A stretch of 64,000 bases of DNA from Neoscytalidium dimidiatum (GCA_037367355.1 CM074697.1:2356001-2420000), one strand, 5' to 3'; positions 21,697 to 34,131 are shown, counted from the stretch's first letter. Made by a program: numbers and translations. Notes: generated by a model from the sequence alone, not told the origin.

Positions 21697-23024
21697 ATGG
21701 TCAAATGCACGGCAAGAGACGTTGGGGAGATCAGAGAAGTCCCTTTGCCGGGGCTGCCGGTCAACTTCCACACGCTCGCACAGTAAGACACAGGAGGAAT
21801 TCACGGGAATCTGCCACGGCTCCTGACGCGCTCTGTAGGAACGTATCTTTCATCTTCAGCGCGGTAGCGATTGCTGTCAGCTTCTTCCTCATATCCCGCC
21901 ACGCCGCAAATTATTCGAGACCAGATGAGCAAAAGCAGTAAGCTTCCGCATACGTTCTGAAGTACGACTTCGTCTGGCATACTAAACAATCTACCCCCTC
22001 GTAGGATCATCCGTATCCTCCTGATGGTACCAATATACGCAACAGTTTCGATGCTTTCCATCCACTACTACAAGAAGCACGTATACTTCGAAGTCATGCG
22101 CGATTGCTACGAGGCTTTTGCCATCTCCAGTTTCTTCACACTGCTCTGCAACTACATTAGCGCAGATTTGCACGAACTAAAGGAATACTTTCGAGGAATT
22201 AGTCCAATAAATTGGGTGTGGCCTATAACTTGGTGCCAAAAGTGCACGGGCGGCGAAACCAAAGGCTTGCTCCGAAAGCCAAAAAGTGGTCTGACTTGGT
22301 TCAACGTAAGTCTCGACAAAGGTTCCAGTTGCATGCTTCAGTACGCTAACGAAGACCGACACAGATCATTTACATCTCGGTCTTCCAATACTGTTTCATC
22401 AGAGTTTTTTTCACGCTCGTCTCCGTTGTCACGGAGCACTACGACATCCTTTGCGAAGACTCCCTGTCCCCAAAATATGCGTACCTTTGGGTTCTCATCT
22501 TCGAATCCGTTGCCGTCACCGTGGCGATGTACTGCTTGATCCAGTTCTACGCGCAGCTGAAGTCCGAGCTCGCTGATCATCGTCCATTCCTGAAGCTGCT
22601 ATCGATCAAGCTCGTCATCTTCTTCTGCTTCTGGCAAGACGAGCTCCTGAGCATCCTTAATTCCACCGATGTCATTACCGAGTCGAAGTACTTGGCGTAT
22701 GGCGATATCAAAGTGGCTCTGCCGAACATTCTCATCTGCATCGAGATGGCCTTCTTCGCCGTCATGCATCTTTTTGCGTTCCCTTGGAAGGAGTACATTG
22801 TCCGGAAAGCCGAGGGCCCGGAGACGCACCGTGTGGGTGTTTTCCGCGCATTGGCACATGCCCTGAATCCATGGGATGTTGTCAAAGCTTTTGCGCGTGG
22901 TTGTCGATGGCTCTTTGTGGGCTCAAGACGGCGGCATCTCGATCCCTCATACCAGCGCACTGGTCAAAATCCCAGCGCACTGGAAATGAATGCGATTACG
23001 AAGCATGATCAAGGGGAGGTCTGA
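21697..23024 (+). CDS. TMEM184/organic solute transporter alpha family membrane protein
   Basis: Five exons were considered and four fit cleanly: 21697-21782, 21839-21937, 22005-22305 and 22365-23024, giving 381 residues. The start ATG lies in a good context (AACCATGG), and all introns are GT-AG and keep frame. The family signature blocks are present in order: SFFLISRHAANYSRPDEQKQ, IIRILLMVPIYA, a CYEAFAI segment, a KSGLTWFN segment, VAMYCLIQFYAQL, and KLVIFFCFWQ followed by the late ALNPWDVVKAFARG. Seven membrane segments are expected. Family members sit in plasma or endomembranes; vertebrate relatives move bile acids and steroids, while the fungal substrate is unknown. Length is in the lower half of the fungal range, because the usual long cytosolic tail is short here. 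It lies tail-to-tail with the aldo-keto reductase gene. Confidence 0.9.
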
Positions 23025-23452
23025 AAATAGAATTGACGTTATATGACATAAGGATTGTGACTAATAAGACATTATCTACGGGATGTGCATAGATATTCTC
23101 CTATCTACAGTTAGCAAGTTATCCGCGCATACCCTACGGTGACCACATCATTGGTTGCCACGGGATTTGCAAGGACAGCCACAGAATTTGAGTAGTACAT
23201 CAGGAATTAGCTATGGCCGTACGACCAATACCCGTGGTTTTAACCACCTTGGATCGCCAGAACTAGTTTTCTTATGCTTTAGAAGCCACTTTTCCGGGCA
23301 TAGGCAACAACCCACTTCGCTATTGTTACGTTATGAGGTCTTTGTTTCAATGGGATTTCATAGAAAGGATTTTTCATATTTAGTGTCGTCTAAACATGGG
23401 CTTCATGATTTACTCATAATGTCCCCTATAGCTCGACGTGAGGCTCATAGCT
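23025..23452. other. Short spacer between convergent genes
   Basis: This is the 3' flank of the TMEM184/OSTalpha gene and of the aldo-keto reductase gene. No gene is seen. Confidence 0.6.
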
Positions 23453-24829
23453 CTAAAATTCTGTCAGTGTTGGTTCGAATGGGCTTTTTGCAAGGATGAG
23501 TCTTACGGGCTGCTTCGGCGGTGCGTCGATCCAGGATGCCATACGAACGTTTCCCACATCGGCGGGCCCAAGTCGCGTACTATATGGCCTTTGTTCCGAT
23601 TGATACAAGAAGCTTATGGGAAATAAGGGAACGAAGGTTGACGCCTCATGTATAGCCGCGATCTCTTCGTTGGAGAGCTTGACCTTCACAGCATCTTTCA
23701 GCGCCTTCACATGCTCCACCTTGTGCACGCCAACGATCGGAATCACATATGTGGACTGCTGGTAGAGATATGCAAGTGCCTGGATGATTGAGTGATTTTA
23801 GCATCAAATTTCGGACTCTCGGAAAGCAGGTGATGGCTTACCACAGCTTGCAGAGTCACACCTTTTGCCGTCGCAATTCGTTCGAGAACCTCAGACACGC
23901 GGATATGCCGCTCGTCCTGCCCGTAGCCCTTCCGGGCTTGTGGGTCCCGGGCAGCCTCTTCCCGCTGGGCGGCCGTCATCAGCTGTCCACCGCCCAGCGC
24001 ACCCCAGGGCACAATCGCCATGCCTTGGTCTTCGCACATGGGGATGATTTCAGCCTCCATGTCACGATAGGCAGCGTTCCAGCGGCCCTGATAAACAGAG
24101 AACGGAGTGAGCCCATGTTGACGAGCGTCTGCAGAAGATAGATCGTCAGATGCTTGCGGTCGCGTGGCGGTTCAAGCTACCGTCAAAGCGGGGCCTACTC
24201 ACAGGCGTTTGCCTTTACGACGACCCAAGCTGGTGTGTCTGAAGCGCCCAGATACAGCACCTGTCTGGCTAATACTAGCGTGTGGAGATGGGCCATGACC
24301 TCCTCGACCGATGCAGCAAAGTCCCACCTGAGCTCGGCCGGTCAGCTTCAGAACAAGAGCATAGATAGAACGAATCTCACCAATGCACATAAAGGATGTC
24401 AATATAGTCCGTCCTGAGATTCTTCAAGCTCTGCTTGACGGAAACGTGCAAGCTCTTGGCCGAGTTGCCGGTGAAGTTACTCTGCAATGGCACCGCCTCT
24501 CTTTCGTGGCGCCGGAAGCCACTTGAGAACTTTGTGGCGACTACCATCTGATCGCGATTGCCACGGCGTTCCATCCACTCGCCGATCAAACGCTCCGACT
24601 CGCCGCTATTGTAGTCATTGGACGTGTCGAGAAAATTCCCGCCGTCAGCGTAGAAGGCATCCAGCAGAGCGAATGGTTCTTCGTTGTACCCAAAATGATC
24701 GGACCACGCGCTCCCAAGACTGATGCCGCCCAATGCCACAGGTGAGACCCTGACGGATGCGTTAGGCGAGAGGATTCGGTGCCATGCTAGTGCGGAAGTT
24801 GGCTTAGTCGCGGGTTGGAGATAAGACAT
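23453..24829 (-). CDS. Aldo-keto reductase, aryl-alcohol dehydrogenase/NorA type
   Basis: Four exons (24829-24381, 24327-24203, 24128-23842, 23779-23453) encode 395 residues. The TIM-barrel reductase carries the AKR tetrad: Asp and Tyr in FLDTSNDYNSGESE, Lys in VVATKFS and His in ILYVHWWD, with the NADP-binding end containing VIPIVGVHKVEH. Length and the N-terminal start (SYLQPATKPTSALAWHRIL) match fungal aryl-alcohol dehydrogenases (AAD14) and the norsolorinic acid reductase group. It would reduce aromatic or aliphatic aldehydes or ketones with NADPH in the cytosol. The specific substrate is unknown and no biosynthetic core gene is nearby. The ATG at 24829 is chosen because it gives the usual N-terminus; an open frame continues upstream without family similarity. 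Confidence 0.9.
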
Positions 24830-25726
24830 GATGAGGCGCTGTGTGTTTGTTTCACTTTTACCTGTATTCCACTGTTTATCAAGAGATGGGCAGGTAAGTC
24901 GGAAGGGAGAAATTTTTGGGAACAACGAATCCCTAGTGGAAACTTGTGCTTTTGTAGTCGAATAAATGTATCTACCAGTAGTGAGCAAGACCGGCTTGCC
25001 GAAGAATTCCCTCGGCCGCGGTGCCGGCGTTCTGCCGCCCTATGACGTACTTGAGGTTAGATTCCGCCCCGCCATCTTCCGACGGGATTGCTTGAGTCGG
25101 AGGCTAAGGCCTTGCGTGCACGTGAATTGCCGTATTCTAGCAATGGCACCCGGCAACGCTACATGACAGTCTGCCGCACCAGTACAGTGCTCACCCCGAA
25201 ATCTCGACCAGCTCAATCCTAACATCAGCACGTCGGGCGACATACTCCGCTCTCTTCTCATAAGCGCTTTTAGTTTCTGTTTGGAATATCGCATCGTGTT
25301 GTATCACTCTCTGAGGCGTAGTGTATTCTCAACAGGAGAACCTGTAAAGCTCTAAAACTTGGGTGTTACGTGCATTTAGGCAAGAAGGAACGGGGTGGCG
25401 CCTGTGGGGGGTCTTACCACAGGCTGTTTGCGGGAGAGATAAGCAGATAACGGCAAGTGATATGAGAAGGAGAGGTCTGGATTTGCCCTCCTTTGACGTA
25501 CTCCACAGCCTCGAGAAGCGAAACGGATGAAAATTCTGCGCAGCCACCAGGCTTGCACTACGTAGCGGCACCCTATACAAACTCTCAGCAAGTCTCCAAA
25601 CTTGGCAACTATCAATTGATGATGTATGTCACTACATTGATCCCTCTACTGGCTCCTCAAGGTCTGGAAATGCGGGCTCGATCGATCTCCTGCATCCATG
25701 TGCTCGTGGTATCCAGCTGAAATCTA
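24830..25726. other. Intergenic; aldo-keto reductase promoter and MFS 3' flank
   Basis: No gene is seen; short open frames only. The region next to 24829 is the reductase promoter. Confidence 0.5.
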
Positions 25727-27450
25727 CTAAGCTGCGTACGCTCCCCTTCTGGAATTCCAGAGACGCTCCTGAATATATCTGAGGATAGCCAATATCAATG
25801 CAAATGCAAGCAACGCTATATTCACATCGAACGCTCGGCGGTACCGCGGCTTGTCATCAGCTTGGAAGAGCTGTGCACCATATATGGCTGCGATATTCGC
25901 GCTCATGATGATCCTGTTGGACATAGTCAGCAAATATCCAGGGAAAACACACATAGGAACTCACATGGCCATAGCCAAAGACCTCTCTTCAGAGTCTCTG
26001 CAAGCGAAAGACATCCAAGTGATGTTGAGGGGATGAGGAAATGAAGCAAAAGTCTGCGTCCAAACGACGCCGAAGTACCTCAACCCTCGGTTGTTTATCT
26101 CAGTGAAGATACGATTAAAGACATACCCCATCATATGCATGAAGATTCCAGCCATGACGGTCTCTCCTCGCTTGTTGCTAATCAATGAATAAGCTCAACT
26201 GTGCATATGTCTTGAATAGTACGTGTACACTTACAATCGATCAGAGACATAGCTGAAAACAAAAGAAACAGGCACCTGAAGGAACAGGCCAACAGCAGCG
26301 AGAGCGTTGCTCGTGAGCGAAGGATAACCAAAGCTCTTAATGATAGTAGGCCCGTAAGTGTCGAATCCACGAAACGGACCGTTATTTCCAAGGGTGATAA
26401 ATACGTGGACCCAAATACGCCAATTCGAAAACTGAATGTCCAAATGTCAGCGGACTCGACGATACGGACACAAGCTGGAGTCCATACTCACCGCTTTTCG
26501 GAAGGAATTCAATCCGATGTGTGGTTTCTTCTTTTCCTTTTCAGGATTCTCAATCAACACGCGCGTCTGGAGGATATGAAGTTCTCTGTCGCTGAAAAAT
26601 TGGTACTGGGGTAAGAACCAACTCCTTGGGTGGTGAAATGAGTCTGGGAGCCAGAGCCCCAGGAGGACCCCGCTGGCCATGGTAAAAGCACCCATAATCA
26701 CAAATAGCCAAAACCACCCAGGATATCCACCAACGCCTTTCATATGAAGGATGCCATAGGCGATCAGTTTAGCTGATGCTTGGCCTAACTGGTTCCCAAA
26801 GAAGAAAATCATGACGCGTTTAGCTGTCTCGTTGCTTGTGTACCACGTCGACAGAGTCCACAGGCCGCCGGGGATGTAGCCTGACTCCGTTACGCCCAGG
26901 AGAAACCGTATCATGAGATAAGAGGCATAGTTCGTCTGGAACGCTTGGAAGGTACTGACCAAGCCGAACAAGAATAGCTGCAAAGTGAGCCACTTTCCTG
27001 GGCCTATCTTATAGAGCGCCATGTTGGACGGAATCTCGAACAGAACGATACCCAGTGATAGAAGCTGTTGGCCAACGTTGAACTGGAATTGGTTGATTCC
27101 TACATCATCCATCATCGTGTCTGTGATGGCGTTGGCGATATTTCCTCTATCCAGCTCTAATCTCGGCGTCAGATGATATTCATCAGAGCGGGGCAAACAT
27201 AAACCTACGTAAACAGAAGAACCCGAGAGTCAGGAGCGGCATGATAATTAGGTCCAATCTACGTTAAACAAATCAGCGTTACTGAAAACGTAAAGCGTCA
27301 GCTGCTTGTATTCGCTGCTACTTACTTCCATTTTGCTCTTTGCTCCTCTTCTTTAGTCCAATCAATTTGTGCTAATGTCGGTTTTTCGTCCCCACTATGA
27401 TCATGCACGACCTGGTTAAAGTCGAATGACTTTATATTTCTAGTAGTCAT
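25727..27450 (-). CDS. MFS anion:cation symporter, Dal5/allantoate-permease type
   Basis: Six exons (27450-27326, 27258-27209, 27156-26492, 26431-26235, 26177-25965, 25913-25727) join in frame to 478 residues. A charged cytosolic N-terminus ends in the family block DWTKEEEQRAKWK, then LDLIIMPLLTL and the first-helix signature LDRGNIANAITD. Twelve membrane segments follow, with GVTESGYIPGG in the fourth and fifth and a central loop rich in Lys/Glu (ENPEKEKKKPHI). This architecture is shared by fungal carriers for allantoate, nicotinate, pantothenate, biotin precursors and other organic anions, so the substrate cannot be assigned. Proton symport at the plasma membrane is the family mechanism. 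The two short first exons place splice junctions on either side of the first helix, as is common in this family. Confidence 0.9.
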
Positions 27451-28169
27451 GATGGCTGGTAGTCGATTGACAGCAGGGTTTGAGTGCTTGTGCATGGCCG
27501 GATCCTGCAGTAAACATAGCCTTTCCTTTTATGATTCGGACACACTGGTAAGACGGATAAAAGTTTGCAAAGCCTGGATTCACCGCCTAAGAAAGCCGTG
27601 CTTAAGAGAATTTGCGCGATCACGCAATGTATGAGCTAGCCAGTCGGAAGTACGAGACGAGCTCCATTGTGTCCAGAACGGCATGACATCCGGTATCCAT
27701 GTATTCATTATTGCTCCGTGCAAGCCTTCAAGGAATGGAAAGGTGGATCAAAAGTCGCAGGAATGCGGGACTTAGCCCCTCCGAATCGGCGTTCTCGTTT
27801 GAAAAGCTCGGATCCAGGAAGTCTTTTTCCACCTGGCGTGTTGATATCGATCACGTCATTTTTGGTTATCTGATGCTACCGCCAGACCCGAAATTTTTTT
27901 TTCCAGCCGCGGTTGCGCAGTTGACGTGCAGGGTTGCTATGGACTACCTCAATGAAGGGCTTTCGAGCCTTATAAAGTCGACATACCACTATGTGTTGAA
28001 GCCTCATATATCCTTTTGCTAACGTACAGCACTCTCAGGTTTACTGAATTTCGTACGTACTAACTTGAGGTTCAAAAGGTAAATACTACGTTGGTCGTGA
28101 CTATCATCCTTTTCAGTTGCTTGTTCCCTGACTGTATATCAGTTAAGTTTCACATCCATTGTTCGTCTT
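27451..28169. other. Intergenic; MFS promoter
   Basis: No gene is seen. The part near 27450 is the promoter of the Dal5-type carrier. A T-rich run (about 27893-27902) is the only simple-sequence feature. Confidence 0.5.
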
Positions 28170-28530
28170 GTCAGTAAGAGCACCGCCAGGTTATCGGGAC
28201 CTGCACGCAGTCGGTACATATTGGATATCCTACAGTATCAGAGCTTTGTTTACATGTTTCCATGATCGTTTTGGGCTTTCTCTTGCACTCGTCGCCCCCG
28301 GTGTTCAATTTTTCCTTGTCATGGCATCCGAACTGGTCTGCTACGAAGCCTGCACTCATTCGTATGACGCAGTTGTCCAAGCCATCGATGAAATTATCGC
28401 GGGAGGTTCCTTCTGGTTGGAATTGGGGGAATCAGCCGTCCGGCTTGTAGTCGGGGTCGAGGGTCAGGTCGGCATTGCAGTAGCTGTTGATGGCTCGCTC
28501 GGCGCCCTCGGGTTAACTCGATGCGTTTAA
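28170..28530 (-). pseudogene. Relic of a secreted cysteine-rich protein
   Basis: Read on the minus strand, one frame is coding-like over about 110 codons: RAINSYCNADLTLDPDYKPD, then an in-frame TGA, then FPQFQPEGTSRDNFIDGLDN followed by cysteine-spaced blocks (CHDKEK, GGDECKRK, IMETCKQSSDT). The spacing resembles C-terminal cysteine domains of fungal chitinase-like or other extracellular proteins, but the family is not certain. The upstream part and any signal peptide are not found, and the internal stop argues for decay. Either a genuine relic or a chance open frame is possible. Confidence 0.35.
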
Positions 28531-28789
28531 GACGTTAATTGGGTGAGTTTAACACTCGATTACTGGAATAAGACATGGGTTATATGGCCAACTCTGTTGG
28601 ACCTTGGAGAGAATAATAGGAGCTGAAGTGTATCGGCCTCGGAGGCCGGTCTCTGTACATTCCGACAGAGTAAAGTGTGAATCTGAGGATTTTTCTGGTT
28701 CGGAGCCATGTAAAGAAAGACTTAAATATGCCTGACTGTTCCTGAACTTTCCTAACCAAAAGATACGTCCGTTCCCATCTCTTATCATC

Positions 28790-29831
28790 ATGAAGTTATC
28801 GTCGACCGTTGCGAAGGTCCTCATTTCTCTTCCCGTGATCTTCCCCCGAGCTCAAAGCTACACCATCAGTCCAGCATGCAACCAACACAATAGAGATTCA
28901 ATCCAAAAAGCAGTTGCTGAGGCTCTCAAAACTGCCCCGTGCGACAAACTTCGGGTGGAACGCAATAATCCTCGTGTGAACGACTAGGTCTTTCAGCAGT
29001 TCCATAAAGAAAATGCAAAGCAACTGTTCAATAGTTTCAGCTACCTTGGATGAAGATAACTTCTACACACGGCGACCTCAAGATCGTATGGGAGACGTCG
29101 CCGGTGCCATTGGTTCGTATTCCGGGGAATTCGATCCAGCCAACCCCTTCGCGGATAGCACTGTAATCATTGTATGCGGGATATCAAACTTCTATCAAGA
29201 TTAGACCAACCCGGCGCTGTGGATGGATACACGTACGGCAGTCGCCTCGACGAACACGTGCATGGCGCCGTCGATCAACGCGCCGCAGGGAGCGTTGTGT
29301 ATGCAAAATCCCAACGGCTACAGCACGGTTACATTTACGTACCATACCTTCACTGGCGTTGGCAGCAACCTAAACAACGGACAGGAGCCTCACTCAGTCA
29401 TTGTACTTTGCGACGGAAACGCACCGGCAGCGCTGGGCGGCAGCACGCGGCGCATTGGTGACGGTTGGCGTACGCAGTTGTGGAGAGGAGTGACTTACGA
29501 TAGCCTTTCCGACTATATATCAACCACGCTGGTGCATGAATTTATGCGCGCTTTACGGGCTGGCATCGAGCACAAGCTGCCCTGGGGCAGTGGTGAGGCA
29601 TACGAGTGGCAAAACATCCAAAACCTCAACGATCAGGACGAACGAGCGAACGCGCAGGGCTTCTCGGCGTTAGCTAGTGGGTTCTGGTTCAGGTAAGCTA
29701 TTCACAGAGCCCAAGTGGGAGGTTTTTCTAGCTGACATTATCGTGTTAGGTACAACTCGATGAGCGAGAGCGGAGCTATGAGCCGGCGTTTCTCGCAGAA
29801 CAACAGCCCTGATGGGCAGGGTCATCTTTAG
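28790..29831 (+). pseudogene. Broken secreted zincin metallopeptidase (M35-like)
   Basis: The N-terminus is a signal peptide (MKLSSTVAKVLISLPVIF) followed by a start typical of fungal lysine-specific-peptidase-like proteins (CNQHNRDSIQKAVAEALK). The frame then meets TAG at 28985, continues coding-like (VFQQFHKENAKQLFNSFS), needs a one-base shift near 29055, and meets a second in-frame TAG near 29203. From there to 29692 the frame is clean (SVIVLCDGNAP, then the active-site region), followed by a GT-AG intron 29693-29749 and a last exon to 29831. The zinc motif that should be HExxH reads HEFMR: the second zinc His is replaced by Arg. Two stops, a shift and a lost ligand make an active enzyme unlikely. 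Sequencing error could explain one lesion but hardly all four. Confidence 0.6.
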
Positions 29832-30331
29832 AAGGAGCACGAGCGGTTTTAGGGCTTGTGTTGGAGAGGGTGAGAGAGTTTAGAATCATGTATCTCAGCG
29901 TTGTTGCATATTTGTTAAAGAAATCTGAATTTCTGGCTTGTGCGTATGGTTGAAATCGTGCGCTGCGCATTGCAAGATGAAATCACTGACTTGCCGTGAT
30001 GGAGCCGCAAAATTCCCGCCAGCGCTTCAAGTGCAGCCAGGAGAGATGTAGTACGGCCGCTGGAAAGAATAATAGTTCTGAACATAGCATTGCAGAAGTA
30101 GAAAAGTATGCAGTGTAGTTCTGTGAAAGTTTTGGGGCGTTGGGCTGGTGGCTATCTTAGCTGGGAGCTATATTTAGACCGCGGTAGATCCAACAGGCCA
30201 CGATTTGTTGCAGCCTGCAGTTAAAAGGTCGCGCATCCTTCATTCCTTGCGTCAACGCAGCGGGAAATCTTTGCCAACTCAAACAACGGATGAAACGAGT
30301 TTCCAGGAGAGGAGTTGACTAGTACGTTCTA
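29832..30331. other. Intergenic; F-box gene promoter
   Basis: No gene is seen. It contains the 3' flank of the metallopeptidase relic and the promoter of the F-box gene. Confidence 0.5.
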
Positions 30332-32326
30332 ATGGACCAGATCGGCGTAGACCTCCTGCTTTGCATCCTCAGCGAGGTAAGCTTTCATCCCCACTTCCTT
30401 TACGCCTATCTCTCACATCCAATACACAACAGCTCTCTGCAGAGCACCGTCCCAGTATTTTTTCAGCAACTCTAGTATGCAAACAATGGCATGCCGCAGC
30501 TCAAAGAATTATTGACGGTCGCATCGAGGCGCTCGTCATCAGCCCCGGCCGTGAAGTGAGAAACTCGAAGCTGTTCAAGCGGATGCAAAATGATACGGAG
30601 TTCCGTAGACGGTTACACCATATATGCGTCGAAGAAGTTTACGGATCTGGCCTAGTGCCCGAAATGATGTTCATCCCGAATCACCCAGTCTTCCGTGGTA
30701 GAGATGTCGGCGAATACGGCTATCTTGATAGTCGCAGTGACGCTACATGGGCGCAGTTGCAGAAACTCGCAGATTTGATTCCCGGCGTTTCCTTGTCAAG
30801 CTTCGGGTAAGAGAAATTCCAAATTAGGGATGAGAAAGGTATGGCTGACCAAGAAGCTGGGCCGCAACTCCGCGTATGCCATCGTGTCTTCTGTCTGCGC
30901 TTCGGAAGCTTCCCAACTGTACCGTTCACATCTACCGTCGCACCTCAGGCTCGCCATTTGCCAAGGGCATCACCTCCAACTCCTTGGAAACAGCCACGAG
31001 CCTCTCGTCTCTCCAACGGCTATCTGGACAACTTGCCACCCTATCCGTCACCGTCCCGGCAGCCAACACTGCCATGCTACAGTCTCTCGGTGATCTCATC
31101 CACATGAGCGTTTCCACTCTCCGCTCCCTCAGCGTGCATGCAGTCGGCCGCGTTTACTCGCACCCTGTCACGCAAAGGCCAGATGAGGCGTTCACCACTG
31201 TTCGCAAGTTCGACTGGTTGACGGATGGCAATAACGCAGTGGAGCATTTGCCACAGGCGAAGCTCCGGCGTTTGGAGCTGCTGAATCTCTGCGCATGTGG
31301 CGTTGGAGAGATGGAACATGCTCGGCTTGCCGCCTGTTTTGACTGGGGTTGTCTCCAAGAGGGGAGCTTTTCCTGCGTATCTCTCCTTAAGTTGGCTGGT
31401 AAAGCGCAGCTCCACGGCTTAAGCCTCCGTCTCGATAACTGGGATGAGAGGCACCCGCGGTCTTGCGCGGCGGCGTCGCAGCAGCGGCTTTCCGAAGTGC
31501 GAGGGTTTCTGGCTGCACAGTGCAGGCTCGCACGGCTGACAGTGCGGAATGGAGCTGAGGTGCTCTTCGGGCAGCAGGATGGAGAGCACGATGACGGGAA
31601 CTCTGCCGTCGGAAATGACGGATTACTTGAGCATCTAGGCCGCACGCTGGAAGAGCTGTCAGTGAGCGACGATGATCTGTGGCACGGCGGCAGGAGTAAG
31701 CCAGCACTGTCTGGGCGCGCCTCGTCGCTGGCAATGCTGGGCCAGCATTGTCGACGTATCCGCGAACTGTGCATTGACGTGCCGTCGGACGATGTTTCGG
31801 TGAGGCACTGCATTCAGAGCGGGCGACACATGCTGACTGAGCGTAGTTTTCTGAGAGCCTTCGGGGCATGAAGCAGCATCTCGCATTTATCCGCGGCTTG
31901 CAGCTCAACATTGAGGCTGAAAAGCCTGGTCACGCTGCATTCCGCAAAGTCATGACGCGCGACAGAGCAGTCGAGGTGTGGCATGACTTGCGATCGGAAC
32001 AGGATCCAATGCGCAGACTTGAGCGGCTTGTCATCGAGGTCGGGCCTCCCGTACCGTTGGATTGCACCGACCGGTCAGATCACGAGCTGCATCTTTCCAA
32101 GCTACAGCGTCAGTATAGTGTCTTCCCTAACAGCAGTGGTGGTAACGGAAGCATGGTGGTGGCTAGGTGTGAAGAGGTGGAACGGACAGAGGAAAAGTGG
32201 AGGCATATGCCGGGGACTGCGCCGTCTCCACAGCAGCGGATGGCGCAGGGGTTGGGTATGCTAGAGCAGTTGGCGAAGGTGGGACTTTCGACGATGATTG
32301 TCCAGCAGATGATAAGCAGATATTGA
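30332..32326 (+). pseudogene. F-box protein gene with a frameshift
   Basis: Exons 30332-30376, 30433-30806 and from 30857 onward join in frame. The N-terminus is an F-box (DLLLCILSE joined to RPSIFSATLVCKQWHAAAQR), as used to bind Skp1 in SCF ubiquitin ligases. It is followed by a long domain of leucine-spaced segments (LATLSVTVP, LRSLSVHAVG, LEELSVSDDD) typical of fungal F-box proteins that read protein targets. The frame ends at a TGA at 31869-31871, but the next frame opens at exactly that point and runs to 32326 with the expected continuation (MKQHLAFIRGLQL, RLERLVIEVG). The two frames overlap within a GGGG run at 31863-31866. A single-base indel there, either real or a sequencing error, is the simplest explanation. 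Otherwise the gene appears complete, about 630 residues. Confidence 0.6.
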
Positions 32327-33705
32327 GAATCAATAGGCTCATCCCCACCTGTAGTTAGTGTACCCCACACTGCTTTCGTACGGGCCCTTCATACCCCTTG
32401 CAAGAGTTGTCGCGAGAAGTTCCGCCCGAACGGCCTTGACCGCGCGCATGTCCGGTGAAGCACAGCTGAGCGATGGTTGACATGTTAGAGGCGGAGCTGC
32501 CGACTCAGCCGAGCGGTTCCATGTGCTGCCTTGCGTGTACTGATAGCTGAAGCAGAAGGGTGGACAGGATGAAAACAATGGGTCGCAGAAGGGACAGGCC
32601 AGGGCCACGCGGGCAGGCGGCCTAGCGGGGGAAGCTGTTCGGTGAAATAGCCGGACCGTGTGTCCGAGGCACGCGTGCACTGGGCTACAATAGCACGGCA
32701 CGGGTGCCCGACCAACCTCGCCAGCCTCACCAACACCAGTCTTCCTTCCAGCAACATCCGCGATCATCTCGTCTACGCACTTCCATCCCTCAACGTGCGA
32801 TGTCCCTTTGAAGCGTCGCCCTTTCCCTACGCCGGATCCTCCTAGCTGTGTGGGAGTGCTTGCGCGGAGCCGGGCCTGGCCTCTGGCTGTGTGTCGCTGC
32901 TCTTCCCCGTAGCCGTTCTCCCGGCTGCCGCGGTCGTCTTGTGTGTAGCGTCGCCGTGTCGCTTCTTTCACTTTTTGTCGAGTCAAGGCTGCTCGTGTCC
33001 TATGAAAGCCTGAGTGGGAGGGTCTCTTATGCGCAGAATACGCGCTGAGGTTTTCTAATCTGACTGCTACTTATCTTTTCCAACGGCTTCCTTCTGATCT
33101 GTCTTGCAGTGCCAAAGCGTGATTGATGACGACCCGACGCGCCTCTTGGCAGTCGACCCTCCGATGCGATGGCTCGTGAACGAGCGCGTACCAGCTGAGT
33201 GGCGCGTGCCTGATAATCCTCATCCCCGCTATCTTGGAATTCTCTCTACAAACAACCGCTCCGCCAACTTTGCTCTCGCCATCGGCTGCGTCCATAATAA
33301 AGCCGTCATCGCCCCTCACGTCCCCGTCCGAACCCGTGCCTCCTCCACCTAGTCCAAGCATAAGCATATATTCATCATCGTGCTCATTGATACCCTCGCC
33401 GTTCTGTACACCAAAGTCCGTAATACTGCCGACTTTCCTCAGTCCACACATGTTGTTTTGGTAGAATCCGGCTTGGCCCCGCCCACTCAGGCTGGTTTGC
33501 AGCAGCGAATCCCACGCGTCAAGTAAGTCTACCTACCGTTACCCCGCTAGGAAGATCGAGATTTGCAGAGCTGGACAAAGTCACAGCCGATGACAAGGAA
33601 GACGAGACAACCTCCGCAATGCTCCTATTTGGCGATCTGGTGCAATGGCTAGACTAGGCGCACATCCCAGAGATACACAAAACTTTACGTGACCAGCTTC
33701 TAGCC
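32327..33705. other. Intergenic or weakly coding region
   Basis: No recognised gene. On the plus strand, a possible GT-AG intron (about 33522-33550) joins two short coding-like stretches ending in LFGDLVQWLD at 33657. The opposite strand is also open over 33071-33451 with a Gly/Asp-rich composition. Neither can be assigned to a family. Confidence 0.3.
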
Positions 33706-34131
33706 CTAAGAGGGACCGCTCACGATGGGGATGAAAAACGTCTCGCGGACTTGCGTACACAGTATTCGTCGAGGCTGATATTCAAGTTCGCCCAAGGCAT
33801 CGAACATGGGTCGGTGCAGCCCTGGCATCTGCGCCCACATGCATAGCTGGATGATCCTGAAGGCGAAGTCACAAAACTGGTCCACTGGATGAATGGAGTC
33901 TACCGTGCTGCCGACATCGTCGTTGAGCGCGAGCTTCCACCAGCGGCGTCGGACGACCCTGCCAGTGTCGCTCGGTATGTAGAACGTTTCCATAAAGAAA
34001 AAGCCTACTGTGCTGCACATGTATGTTTCTGACTCGGGAATGGGCGTGATTCGCGGTCGTGTAATTGACAGTAAATCCACGATCTTTGAAATGTACCAAG
34101 GTTGACTCGCAGTAAGCTCGGCGTACTTCAC
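33706..34131 (-). other. Hypothetical coding exon
   Basis: A 141-codon frame with balanced, protein-like composition (PWYISKIVDLLSITRPRIT, HPVDQFCDFAFRIIQLCMW) ends in TAG at 33706. It does not begin with ATG: its first codon is GTG, preceded by TAG, which could be a splice acceptor, so this may be the last exon of an unresolved gene or a relic. The first internal ATG is about codon 38. The family is not recognised. Confidence 0.3.
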
